The notes under the pieces were generated by a model that was given only the letters and a program-made list of their open reading frames with translations, did no database searches and was not told the DNA's origin. A program made the translations under genes and the position numbers. From Chrysemys picta bellii (lineage: Eukaryota > Chordata > Testudines > Emydidae), in assembly GCF_011386835.1 (NCBI RefSeq), contig NC_088809.1:5341001-5405000 (forward strand): a stretch of DNA of 64,000 nucleotides, written 5' to 3'. This document shows positions 12,401-20,513 of this stretch, piece after piece. Every line of letters begins with the position of its first letter. The first letter of the stretch is position 1.

Positions 12401-14596
12401 CATTAGCGTACGATTTCATTTAAAATGGTACATTTAAAAAAAAAAAAAAAAAAAAGCATGTTTAGATAGTTTAATGTTTTCCTCTAGGAGGAGTGGAAAA
12501 GAGAGATCTTTTGTCATCCATGAAGCGCTCCCCATTTCGAATCCACTTTACATCTGCATTGTAACCTTCATCCTGCCATACAGGTACTTGCTCCCTTTCC
12601 CATTCTGCCAATGTTGCCCCTTAGTTAGCAGGGTTGTTGTAAACTAGTGAGAGAAGAAACTTAGAAACATGCCCTGATAGAAACTCATGGCACTGTATCC
12701 CCAGTACTCCCACACCAAGGGGTAATAGGGCTGAGAATCAAACCCAAGCTGTGCCAGTGAACCCCAGACATAGGGCCTAATCTTGCAAACCCTTCTTCAC
12801 ATGAGTGTTTTGCAGTAAGGCTTTGCGGGACTGGGCCCATCATTTATTTATTTATTTGTGTTAAGAGAAGCCAACTTCTTGATTCTCTTTAAAAAAAAAT
12901 GCCAGGAGCAAAGATGAGGTTTTCACAAGAAATGACATTTCATTTAAAGTGAATAATATAACATAGATGTTCCGCTAATTACCTGTAATAAAGTGACTGA
13001 GAGTGAAAGGTATAATACAAGAGGAGAGATGACCCGGTTAGGAATATCAGTACCCAAGCACATTGCAACTTGGAGCACCTTTCCTGTAAGATACACATTA
13101 AAAATGTAATAGTTGTCTGTTACTTTGATTTTTTTTTAAGTCTCAAGTTAATTTCTTTCACACTCAATAAAACTAGAACTGCAGTATTTGAACACAGTCA
13201 CTAGTACTAGATGCTGCTATGTTACTTTAGACCAGGAAGAAGAAGTGCAAGGGCAGATCATTGTGCTCACACAGATCTCCATGCACTTTAACGGGGTGAA
13301 CGCCCAAGCAGTAACACTTCTTAAGGAAATGTTTTTGTTTAATGTTTTTTAAATGTTTAATGTTTATATATATATAAAAAACTGCTTTTCAAAGTAACAA
13401 AATTCTCAATAACCCCTGTGCCCTCATAACAGATACTCTGCATATGAAATGGTAGTCTTAACAGTTTTTAAAATACAGCTAAGAATTTCTGTCTCATAAC
13501 AGCAGAAGCATTGTCGGGCATTTCGATATGGAAAGTCAGAAAAAGAGATTGTACCAATATTTTATTTTAAATTTGCAAAGTATGCTTCTCTGACAAGTGC
13601 TAAGTCAGGCTTAGAAGTGTGTAAATTTTATTGATAGCTAAAACATTTACATCTCAAAAATCCTATGATATTTATCTGTTTTGTTTACTAAATTAATATA
13701 AGATCAGTTCACATTTCACTCAAAAACTGATTCATGGAAGTCTTGGGTAATAGTTAACGTAAAAACACTTCAACTTCATTGCAACAGGCAATACTTACTC
13801 TTAGAAAAACCTGATTTACAATGCTTTTGTTTGCATACATAAAAGTTGTTAGCAGCCCAATTCCAAGAGAAATGCCTATTAGGAAAAATGGGTCAGTTAT
13901 ATGGAGGAAAATAAGAAACTGGATTAAAATAAAATAAGAGCAAAATAAGTTCACTTCTAGCAAATACTAGCAATAACATAATACAATTTTAACAGCTCAG
14001 GCAATCAAGCTAAAATAATTAAGCTACATTGTATATGCTAACAAAAGAAAAACAGATAAGTGATTGAAATCTCTTTTAGGAAATTTCTCCTTCCAGTGAA
14101 GAAATCAAATTAAAATAAAGCTAAAAGTAAATCAAATTATACTTCAGGCACGCTCATAAGCAGGATTGAATGCAGGAAAAAAGGGCTGGTTCCCTCATAC
14201 CATACTCTGTTATACTGTACCGATTATATGCTGCATGGTCAGTTTGATACACAGAATGAAGATGTATGGAAGACTTTTGTGCAGCCACTGGAAGAGATAT
14301 CTGAGCTCAGAGATGGAGCTGCCACTGTGTTCCTCTGAATCTAAGGTGGAATCTTCGGGCCCCCTCGCTTCATTGTGGGAGTGGCCATGTGAACGGCCCT
14401 GGGAACCTGACCGTATGTGCCTGAAACTGGCGTTTTCCCCAGCTTCTCCCAAGGCAGAGCTTAGCTGGATGTGAACATCTCCACTATGGTGGCAAGAGCC
14501 TTCTCCTGGCAGCCCTGCTGTATGGGCACTCTGAGTGGACGAGGGAACATCACCACTTCCTGGGGCATTGTGGAGATGACTGCAATTTGATTGCAT
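3403..14596 (-). CDS. RNFT1: RNFT1, E3 ubiquitin ligase with transmembrane helices and RING finger (8 coding exons)
   Basis: RNFT1 is a multi-pass endoplasmic-reticulum membrane RING-type ubiquitin ligase linked to ER-associated degradation. Coding exons in transcription order: 14596-14221, 13875-13799, 13083-12983, 12337-12184, 10970-10812, 8910-8845, 7910-7809, 3537-3403. All have AG/GT borders and compatible phases; they total 1,170 nt (389 residues plus TAA). Residues 1 to about 110 are polar and rich in Ser and His. Hydrophobic helices follow (for example ISLGIGLLTTFMYANKS and FWEVLWIVGITDFILKF). The C3HC4 RING is complete: C329, C332, C344, H346, C349, C352, C363, C366, split over the last two exons. 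The protein ends HLQIY. Start: the reading frame upstream of this ATG stays open back to a TAG in exon 1 but has no other Met, and the human protein begins at the equivalent MQ. The sequence is strongly similar to human RNFT1 as I remember it. No break seen. Confidence 0.95.
3538..4703 (-). other. RNFT1 last intron, first part
   Basis: AT-rich intron sequence with short A or T runs. No exon, RNA gene or named repeat recognised. Confidence 0.5.
4704..5824. mobile_element. hAT-type non-autonomous element with internal minisatellite, 1.1 kb
   Basis: Termini CAGGGGTCTCAAACTC (4704) and GTTTGAGACCCCTG (to 5824) are inverted copies. The flanking octamers TTCTATAT (4696-4703) and CTCCATAT (5825-5832) agree at 6 of 8 positions, as expected for an old 8-bp hAT duplication. 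The interior is GC-rich and holds the tandem array at about 4915-5370. Long ORFs here on both strands are products of base composition, not genes. Confidence 0.8.
4915..5370. repeat. G-rich minisatellite inside the hAT element
   Basis: Imperfect tandem units built from variants of GTGCAGGGTACGGCAGGGGG, CTCAGGGCAGGGAGTTG and GGTGTGGGGTGCAGGAGG, repeated about ten times. Unit length varies and the strand is strongly purine-biased. Confidence 0.8.
5825..7808 (-). other. RNFT1 last intron, remainder, with pyrimidine-rich tract
   Basis: About 5960-6530 is strongly C/T-rich on the plus strand (purine-rich in the RNFT1 transcript) and gives several chance ORFs. A run of about 30 A lies at 7352-7380, and shorter A runs at 7583-7600. 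No exon found. Confidence 0.5.
7352..7380. repeat. Poly(A) run
   Basis: About 29 consecutive A on the plus strand, flanked by GGTGC and CACTCC. No SINE or LINE body was recognised next to it. Confidence 0.9.
7911..11337 (-). other. RNFT1 introns around exons 6 and 7
   Basis: Outside the exons at 8845-8910 and 10812-10970 this is AT-rich intron. A weak palindromic segment (about 9826-9893) has AAAGGGAGTT and AACTTCCCTTT ends. Nothing else supported. Confidence 0.45.
11338..11511 (+). mobile_element. tRNA-derived turtle SINE with CR1-type tail (Cry I / tortoise pol III SINE type)
   Basis: The head is tRNA-like: TTAGCTCCGTGGTTTGAGTA resembles box A and GGTTGTGAGTTCAATCC resembles box B. The tail TTGGACTAGATGACCTCC through CAACCCTGATATTCTATGA is the CR1 3' end used for retrotransposition in sauropsids. 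The 5' end is slightly truncated and no clear target duplication is seen. Confidence 0.9.
11785..12060 (+). mobile_element. CR1 LINE reverse-transcriptase fragment
   Basis: Broken reading frames on the plus strand give NHHGFVKNKSCQTN and then LDFSKAFDAVSHDIL, the latter being the CR1 form of the RT motif with the first catalytic Asp. Frameshifted and truncated; antisense to RNFT1, in the intron between coding exons 4 and 5. Confidence 0.8.
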
Positions 14597-15276
14597 GGCG
14601 TTGAATGTATCTCTCTCTGGTCCAGATTCTTTTGTCTCACTGCTATGTCTCCTAAAGGGGGGGGAAAAGCCATGTTTAAAGGAGCAGTGTTCCATTTAGT
14701 TAGGAAAAGAGAATTGTCTCTCTGAAATACACAGCCTTTTGGCCATCCTGATGATCATTCAGTGATGTATACTGTAACCCTCAATGGGCTGCCAAACATA
14801 CAGTCTGGAACAGCCAAAGCTACACAGAAAATTAGAAAGCACCCATCTGAATAGGAGGAGACAGAGGCACTAGCTTGTGTAGCAGAAGTTTTAACACGAT
14901 ATATAAATTTACAGAAAAAGGTTGGGAACCATCATGAGATTATAGAAGGAAATAATAAAGGTGGGGGATGGGAACTACACAATTAAGCATCCATAAAATG
15001 GCATATATTTAGACACAGACAAGTCTAATCAAAATCCAGTGAGTACTGAAAACTGAGTGCCATTATGGGATTACCAGACAAGATTATCCTGTCTGGGGAA
15101 GTGAGTGGAACCAGGTTAATCCACTTTTAAAAGGCACTGGGAAGAGCATGGACCATATGGGGGCTTTGCATAGGCAATGTAATCCTGGGAGGGAGAAGAA
15201 AGCAGGAAATAAAGAGCTAATATGTGGGACTGGATTAGGGCTGGTAGAGAATCTAGGTCCAAAGGCAATTGCAGAC
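12338..15276 (-). other. RNFT1 intronic sequence between and around exons 2-5
   Basis: Apart from the coding exons in this range, this is AT-rich intron with simple runs (poly-A near 12436-12452, TA-rich at 13364-13380). A 102-codon plus-strand ORF at 14166-14474 is the shadow of RNFT1 exon 2. Confidence 0.5.
14597..14651 (-). other. RNFT1: RNFT1 exon 2, 5' untranslated part
   Basis: On the minus strand a C-rich tract ending CTTTAG sits immediately before 14651 and forms the acceptor. The following 55 nt precede the ATG at 14596-14594. The frame is open across the splice into exon 1 but contains no Met, so this part is taken as untranslated. Confidence 0.75.
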
Positions 15277-15500
15277 AGTAAAGAGTGGTCTAATGGTTAG
15301 AGCAAGAGATCTGGGTTTTATTCCCAGTGCTGTCATTTACTCACTGTGTCCCTTGGCAATTCATTTCACTTCTGTGCCTCAGTCTCCCCATCTGTCAAAT
15401 GGGTATAATAGTTCTTATATACATCCTAGGAATGGTGTATTGTTTCATTAGATATTCTTTGGAAAGTGTTTTGAGATTACTGGATTAAGATAGCACGGAA
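15277..15500 (+). mobile_element. MIR-type SINE
   Basis: Contains a tRNA-like start (GTGGTCTAATGGTTAGAGCA) and the core TCTGTGCCTCAGTCTCCCCATCTGTCAAATGGGTATAATAG, ending in an AAAGTG-rich tail. This is the deeply conserved amniote MIR or CORE-SINE pattern. Confidence 0.75.
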
Positions 15501-17069
15501 GTGCAAAGTATTTTTACAATATTTATCTGGTAGCAAACACTACAGTTGTTGTTTAGTTGGGATTTCACTATAAACCCTTTTCAGTTGCTCACCATTTTCT
15601 CAAAAATGTTTCTTTTGTTGGACATGTAGGGAAGTTTGAGTAAAATCTATTGACCTATTTTTCAGTTATGCAAGCATGAAAAACATACAATCTGAACTGC
15701 AAGAAAACCTCAATTTGCTATTTGTGCACATATCTACATTAGCAAAGACTTAACATTTGAAACAAAACTGGATTCTGCTAATTTGTAAAAAAAAATTGGG
15801 TTATTAGCATTTAAGAAAAACTACATGCATAGTAAAACTTCTCACTAACATTCAGAGCTATTACGGATATATTATCTGTTGTCCTACGATCATATTGTAG
15901 GCCTCGGTCTTGCAAAAACTCATGTACTGTACTTAGTGTGTGTGAGTAATCCAAAGATCTGAAGTCAACAAGACCACTGAGTGTATGAATAAAGTTTCTC
16001 ATGCGTGGGTTTACAGGATCAGGCCCTTAATATTTATGTTGCTAAAACTGATTAATGTAATTAGCATTCTTGATTTGGTGGTTTCTGACCTGCTCCTGCA
16101 AAAACTACCAGGACAAAGTAGTTCCTATATTGTAAGTAATTCCATTGGTTTAATAGAGCACTACGCTTAGTAGTAAGGCTTTGCAGAATCAGCCCATGGC
16201 AGTTTACCTGTTTAGAGAACTTTAAAAATAACTGCATTTATTATTAAATCATACTATAAAACACATATAATGCATAATTTGGCTGACTTAATATTACTAT
16301 GAGAATTCTTTTCATTTCCTAATTTAAGTGTTTAATAGGCACCCTAATGTTATATATATATTAACAAACATTTTGTATTTTAATTAATAGATCTTAAATC
16401 TACTCTCTGAACACTGACCGAAACATATTTTTTTAAAATTCCCTTTAATTTTACTTTTTCAACATGTCGGCTCCTCCTACTCAGGCCTGAGTTTATGGGA
16501 TGCTCCCAGGTTTATCAGAAATGGTGTCCTGCAAACAGGTTCTGAAGCCACCTGTCTAGTCTGCAAAACATCTATCTGTCACAGAGTGGTGATGACCTGG
16601 CCTGACACCATCACATCAGAATGTCACCCTGCTGCTCTGGGATGGCACCACTGCTGAGTTCCTCCCAAGGCAAAGACACTGATGCCAGGTAAATACTGTC
16701 ATGAACAAAAGAGCACCCAGAGGAGCACCAATCCCTGCTTTCCCTTCCCAGCAGGGACAGAGAGGGGCTGAGATACACACCCTCCTGTGCCAACCTAGGT
16801 GAACGTGGGTGGGCAGCACCAGTCAGTGAGAGGTAAATGCCCCCTTTCATCTCCACCCAGGGGTGGGAGTGGGGCAGACAGTAAGGGGCTAATTCCCCTT
16901 CCACCTTCCTCCCCTAGCAAGGGGGCCAGGGGAGAGAGGGCAGACAGGGAGGGGCAAATGCATTGCACGGAGGGGGGGGGGGACAAATTCCCCCCAATGC
17001 CATTTGAACCCCAGCTAAGGCAGCGGGGGTGGGGATAAACTGTGAGGGGCAACACCCTCCCCTTTCCAT
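15501..17069 (-). other. RNFT1 first intron
   Basis: AT-rich to about 16450, then increasingly GC-rich with G runs toward the promoter. No exon or clear repeat recognised; several overlapping ORFs at 16600-17050 are compositional. Confidence 0.45.
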
Positions 17070-17204
17070 TTCCACCCTGGCACTAGACAGCGAGGGCCCA
17101 ATCCCCGTCTACACGGCCCGAGGACAGAGCCCGGGGCAGATCCGCCGTAGCGCAGGGAAGGGGCGGAGCCAGAGGGGCAAGTCCCCCCGGCCCCGCAGCC
17201 TTAC

Positions 17205-17370
17205 CTCTCATAACGCGGCCGGGGCTCCGTGCCCAGCCCTGTTGCCCGGACCGCGGCCTCCCAAGGCCTCCATCGCTGACGCCTGGGCTAAATTGGGGGC
17301 GGGGGAAGAAGCCGCAGCAACTACCGGCTGTGGGAAGAGGAGGAGCTGGAGGAGGAAGGCCCGGAGCTGT
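17205..17370 (-). other. RNFT1: RNFT1 non-coding first exon (5' limit not determined)
   Basis: On the minus strand a GAGAG|GTAAGG donor ends the exon at 17205, inside a CpG-rich block. An ATG at 17273-17271 opens a short upstream ORF of 21 codons that stops in TGA just before the donor. The RNFT1 frame itself has a TAG near 17285 and no Met in this exon. The transcription start is not visible; the upper coordinate is a guess based on the extent of the CpG-rich region. Confidence 0.6.
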
Positions 17371-17372
17371 TT

Positions 17373-17386
17373 GTCGCCATAGCAAC
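17373..17386 (+). promoter_or_regulatory. RFX X-box motif
   Basis: GTCGCCATAGCAAC fits the X-box consensus GTNRCC-N(0-3)-RGYAAC exactly, with a 2-nt spacer. RFX2, RFX3 and related factors bind such sites in the promoters of ciliary genes. It lies between the two divergent first exons, so it could serve either gene. Binding is inferred, not shown. Confidence 0.7.
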
Positions 17387-17445
17387 AAGGCTCAGGCCCT
17401 GCGTCCAGCGCGCAGCCGAGCCCGCGGGGGCGGGGGAGGCAGATG
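17387..17445 (+). other. Non-coding first exon of the plus-strand gene (5' limit not determined)
   Basis: The donor ATG|GTGAGG at 17445/17446 ends a CpG-rich exon just downstream of the X-box. If it is spliced to the acceptor at 20454, the ATG at the donor reads 16 codons and meets TAA, so it would be an upstream ORF rather than the start of the main protein. The join is inferred from position and splice signals only. Confidence 0.45.
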
Positions 17446-17724
17446 GTGAGGAGGGGGCAAGGGGGAGTTGTGGGGCGGAGGCCGGGGTGGGGGAGAGCCG
17501 TTTGAGAGCCGTGAGGGGTCGGGGGAGGAAGGAAGGAGAGGAGCTGGGGCGTGAGCAGTTTGAGCGGTGGCAGTCAGGGCGTGAGGAAGATTGGGTGGGG
17601 GTCGGGGGTTGAGAAGAGAGGGCAGGAAAGGAAGGGGGCCGCCCGTGGGCCGAGGGGAGAGATGGAGGAAGGCGAGGAGCAGGGATTTGGAGGGTGCTGT
17701 CTGCAGGTGCTAGTGAGTTGAAGG

Positions 17725-17846
17725 TAGGGTGAGCAGATAACAAGTGTGAAAAAAAGAGACGGGGTGGGGGGTAATAGGAGCCTATATAAGAAAAAGACCC
17801 CCAAATCAGGACTGGCCCTATAAAATCAGGACATCTGGTCACCCTA
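17725..17846. mobile_element. hAT-like MITE, 122 bp, copy 1
   Basis: Termini TAGGGTGAGCAG and CTGGTCACCCTA are near-inverted copies. Perfect 8-bp target duplication GTTGAAGG at 17717-17724 and 17847-17854. The interior (GAGCCTATATAAGAAAAAGACC) is shared with the copy at 41275. Lies in the first intron of the plus-strand gene. Confidence 0.9.
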
Positions 17847-18309
17847 GTTGAAGGTGCTGGGGGTGGATTTTGATGAAGCTGGTAGGTGCCCTATGAGGGT
17901 GAATGTGGCAGTGGGGGCCACGGATGAGGGGGCGAACGGTAGGAGTGAAGTTGGAGAGTTATGACTCAAATTACCTGGATATTGGGAGTGAGGTGTGGCC
18001 TAAGAGCACAACTGAGAAGCAGGAGTCGTGATTTCTGCTCTGCCCCCGCCTGAATTTAACCACTTAACCCCTAGTTTTCTCTGTAAAATGTGGCAATGCC
18101 TACTGATGGGTAAATTAATGTTTGTCCAGTGCTTTGAATCAGAGCACTATATGTGCAAAGTATTATGATTTTTTTATTATTATTAATAGGGTTAAACTCT
18201 CGTTTGAAGCTCTTTAAATGTTTAAATAGTTATTGGGGTTTGTACTGTGGTGGTGGGGTTCAGATTTTTGTGATTTGGATCTTTGAAGGATGGTCCAGTT
18301 AGGGTTAGG

Positions 18310-18394
18310 GTGCCAGCCTGGGATTCAGCAGATCTGGAGTCAATTGCCAGCTCTGCCACAGACTTCCTTTATGATCTTGGGCAAGTCACTTAGT
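18310..18394 (+). mobile_element. MIR-type SINE, 5' half (split)
   Basis: TGCCAGCCTGGGATTCAG through TGATCTTGGGCAAGTCACTTAGT is the MIR body. It resumes at about 18549 after an inserted element. Confidence 0.7.
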
Positions 18395-18548
18395 GCTTGT
18401 GTACACAGGGAGTTATTCTGGAATAGCTGTTCCTGATTAACTCCATGTGTGGATGTTCTTATTTCAGAATAAAAGCATCTGCACATGGAGTTAATCAAGA
18501 ATCTGCTTTAAATTCACATTACAGATTTATTTTCATGTGTAGACTAAC
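18395..18548. mobile_element. Short DNA transposon inserted in the MIR
   Basis: Ends GCTTGTGTACACA and, inverted, GTTAGTCTACACA resemble each other. CTTAGT occurs on both sides (18389-18394 and 18550-18555). A pair of inverted segments (GATTAACTCCATGTG and CACATGGAGTTAATC) lies inside. Confidence 0.55.
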
Positions 18549-18675
18549 TCTTAGTCTCTCTTTCTGTGCCTCATTTCCCCATCTGTAAATTGAGTGATGA
18601 TAATACTTCCCTGTCTCACAGAGGTGTTGTGAAGATAAAAACATTAAAGATTGTAATATGCTTAGATACTATGGT
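18549..18675 (+). mobile_element. MIR-type SINE, 3' half
   Basis: Resumes with TCTCTTTCTGTGCCTCATTTCCCCATCTGTAAATTGAG and an AGGTGTTGTGAAGATAAA tail, continuing the 5' half before the insertion. Confidence 0.7.
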
Positions 18676-18713
18676 AATGGAGGCCACATAAGTATCTGAA
18701 AGAGAGAGATAAA

Positions 18714-18790
18714 GGCATTTGAGTTGGTACCTAATGCTATTTTGATTTAAAAAAAAAATCAAAATAGCATTAGGTACCAACTCAAATGCC
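18714..18790. repeat. Perfect 35-bp inverted repeat with 7-nt loop
   Basis: Arms 18714-18748 and 18756-18790 are exact reverse complements around seven A residues. The inner arm reads CTAATGCTATTTTGATTT against AAATCAAAATAGCATTAG. No transposon termini recognised. Confidence 0.95.
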
Positions 18791-18799
18791 AGAAAGATA

Positions 18800-19035
18800 T
18801 AAAATGAACATGGCACACATTAAATGGATTAAAAGTTGGCTAACTGATAGGTCTCAACATGTATTTGTAAATGGGGAATCATCTTAGTATGGCTGTGTTT
18901 CTAGTGGGGTCCCTCAGGGACTGGTTCTTGGCCCTATGTTATTTAACATTTTATTAATGACCTGGAAGAAAGCATAAAATTATCACCGATAAAGAGTGCA
19001 AATTGGGGGAATGGTAAATAATAAAGAGGACAGAT
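18800..19035 (+). mobile_element. CR1 LINE reverse-transcriptase fragment
   Basis: Plus-strand reading gives HIKWIKSWLTDRSQHVFVNG, then SSGVPQGLVLGPMLFNIFIN and DLEESIK, the diagnostic CR1 segment after the RT catalytic core. Contains an internal stop; truncated at both ends. Confidence 0.85.
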
Positions 19036-20453
19036 CACTGATACTGAGTGATCTGGATCACTTGGTAAACTGAGTGCAATACTGTTTTCACTTTGACAAT
19101 TAAAGCAGAAATTAAGGTGTGCATCTTGCAAAGTGACCTCTGTGGGCACACCCCTTTGTCCATGTGGTGCATCCCTGAAGGACTGGGGCCTACAGTGATT
19201 AATACATATCGATCCTGAATTCCAGGTCCCTATTTTAAAAATAAATGTTTCTCAGTTGTAAAAGTGCAACATAATAGAAATGTAATATGTTGGTTTTATA
19301 TGCAAAACTATTACAGAGAAAATGCTTTTGGATCTGAGAACGTGTCTCTCAGTTTTCAGCCCAAGGGGACTTTTTTATACAAAAGTTTATAAAAACTTTT
19401 AAATTAATTATTTCAGTACAACTTAAAGACAGAACCCTAATTCAGTAGCTCCTCTCTCGTTTCTCTTAATTAAAGCCCCAATCCTTCTGACTCATACTTA
19501 ACTTTAAACAGTGAATTATCCTATTGACTTCAATGAGATACACAGTGTGTAAAGTTAAGCACATGTATTAATCTTTGTAGGATCAGGGCCTGAGTCATTA
19601 AAATAATAGAGTAGGTGCTATTTAAAAGCTTCAGCATTTATATCTCCTTGTGGTAATTGAGAATAATATATATGGTACTGCAGTTAGTGCAGAACAGTAA
19701 ATGCTGAATTTTAAATTGCACTCATTGTACTAATGGTACTTTTATGTATATAAATACTTTACAACCTAAAAGTGTACACAGATATTAATGTATTCATCTG
19801 TCATTAATCTGCCATTACTTAGTGATATAGTCTATACAACATTCTTACCTGAACGAGAGTGTCTTTTAGTACACTATGCCCCATTTAAGCACCTGAGGCT
19901 TGATTTTAAATGGTGCTGAGCACCCACAGATCCCATTGAGTTTTGGCTGGTCAACACTTGTGAAAATCACATCCTTCAATGTGGACTTTGCATAGGGCCT
20001 TGTGTGGTATGGATTGGGAGGGGGAAATTATCCCAAATCCTGAGAAGTCTTCTAGAAGCTATGGGCCAGTTCCTATTGAAGTTTAATGGAGATTTGCTTC
20101 AACATGAATTTGGACAAAAGAGTAAATGATTTATAAAATTGTACAAAGGTGCTAATGTAAGTTAGTGATGCTACAGGAACTCTGTGTCTTTATTGGTCTG
20201 ATCTTGTACGTCCTCCATACACTGGACTTCTAGTGGGAATTCAGTATGGATTGAGCACTGTGCACCCAGCTCCTCTGTAATTTCTGTTACTATTGAAATA
20301 TGTCATTTAGTTCAGAATAAAAAGTTTTAAATGGCTGCTGGAATGATGGATTGGAAAAATGTCATCACGGAGAAGAAATAACTTCCTTAAATAATATTTC
20401 TAGCTAGATTGTAACATATATGTTAATGATTTTCCCTGACTGAGGTTTTTCAG
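19036..20453 (+). other. First intron of the plus-strand gene, remainder
   Basis: AT-rich. One near-palindromic small element around 19478-19590 (CATACTTAACTTTAAACAGTG and CACAGTGTGTAAAGTTAAGCA). Nothing else recognised. Confidence 0.45.
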
Positions 20454-20513
20454 CATCATATAATTAAGAAGTTCTGCATAAAGCTGACGAGCACATAAGG
20501 AAATCTGTGTCTG
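20454..20513 (+). other. 5' untranslated part of exon 2, plus-strand gene
   Basis: A GGTTTTTCAG acceptor ends at 20453. The main frame has a TAA at 20495-20497, and the first downstream ATG is at 20514. The 60 nt between acceptor and ATG are therefore taken as leader. Confidence 0.5.

Larger units (their letters stand above)
17070..17560. promoter_or_regulatory. CpG-rich bidirectional promoter between RNFT1 and the plus-strand gene
   Basis: This stretch is GC-rich with many CpGs and GC boxes (for example GGGGCGGAG near 17160), in contrast to the AT-rich surroundings. RNFT1 exon 1 ends at 17205 going left and a plus-strand donor (CAGATG|GTGAGG) lies at 17445 going right, so the two first exons are divergent and a few hundred bases apart. 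No TATA box is evident. This is the usual form of a housekeeping or ciliary bidirectional promoter. Confidence 0.75.

Noticed and set aside
14461..14673. Alternative RNFT1 start in another frame (ATG spanning the exon 1-2 join)
   Set aside because: It reads a frame different from the conserved RNFT1 protein and ends in exon 2; at most an upstream ORF.
17321..17842. 173-codon minus-strand ORF across the promoter and first intron
   Set aside because: It overlaps the CpG-rich promoter and a MITE; Pro/Ser/Leu composition only.
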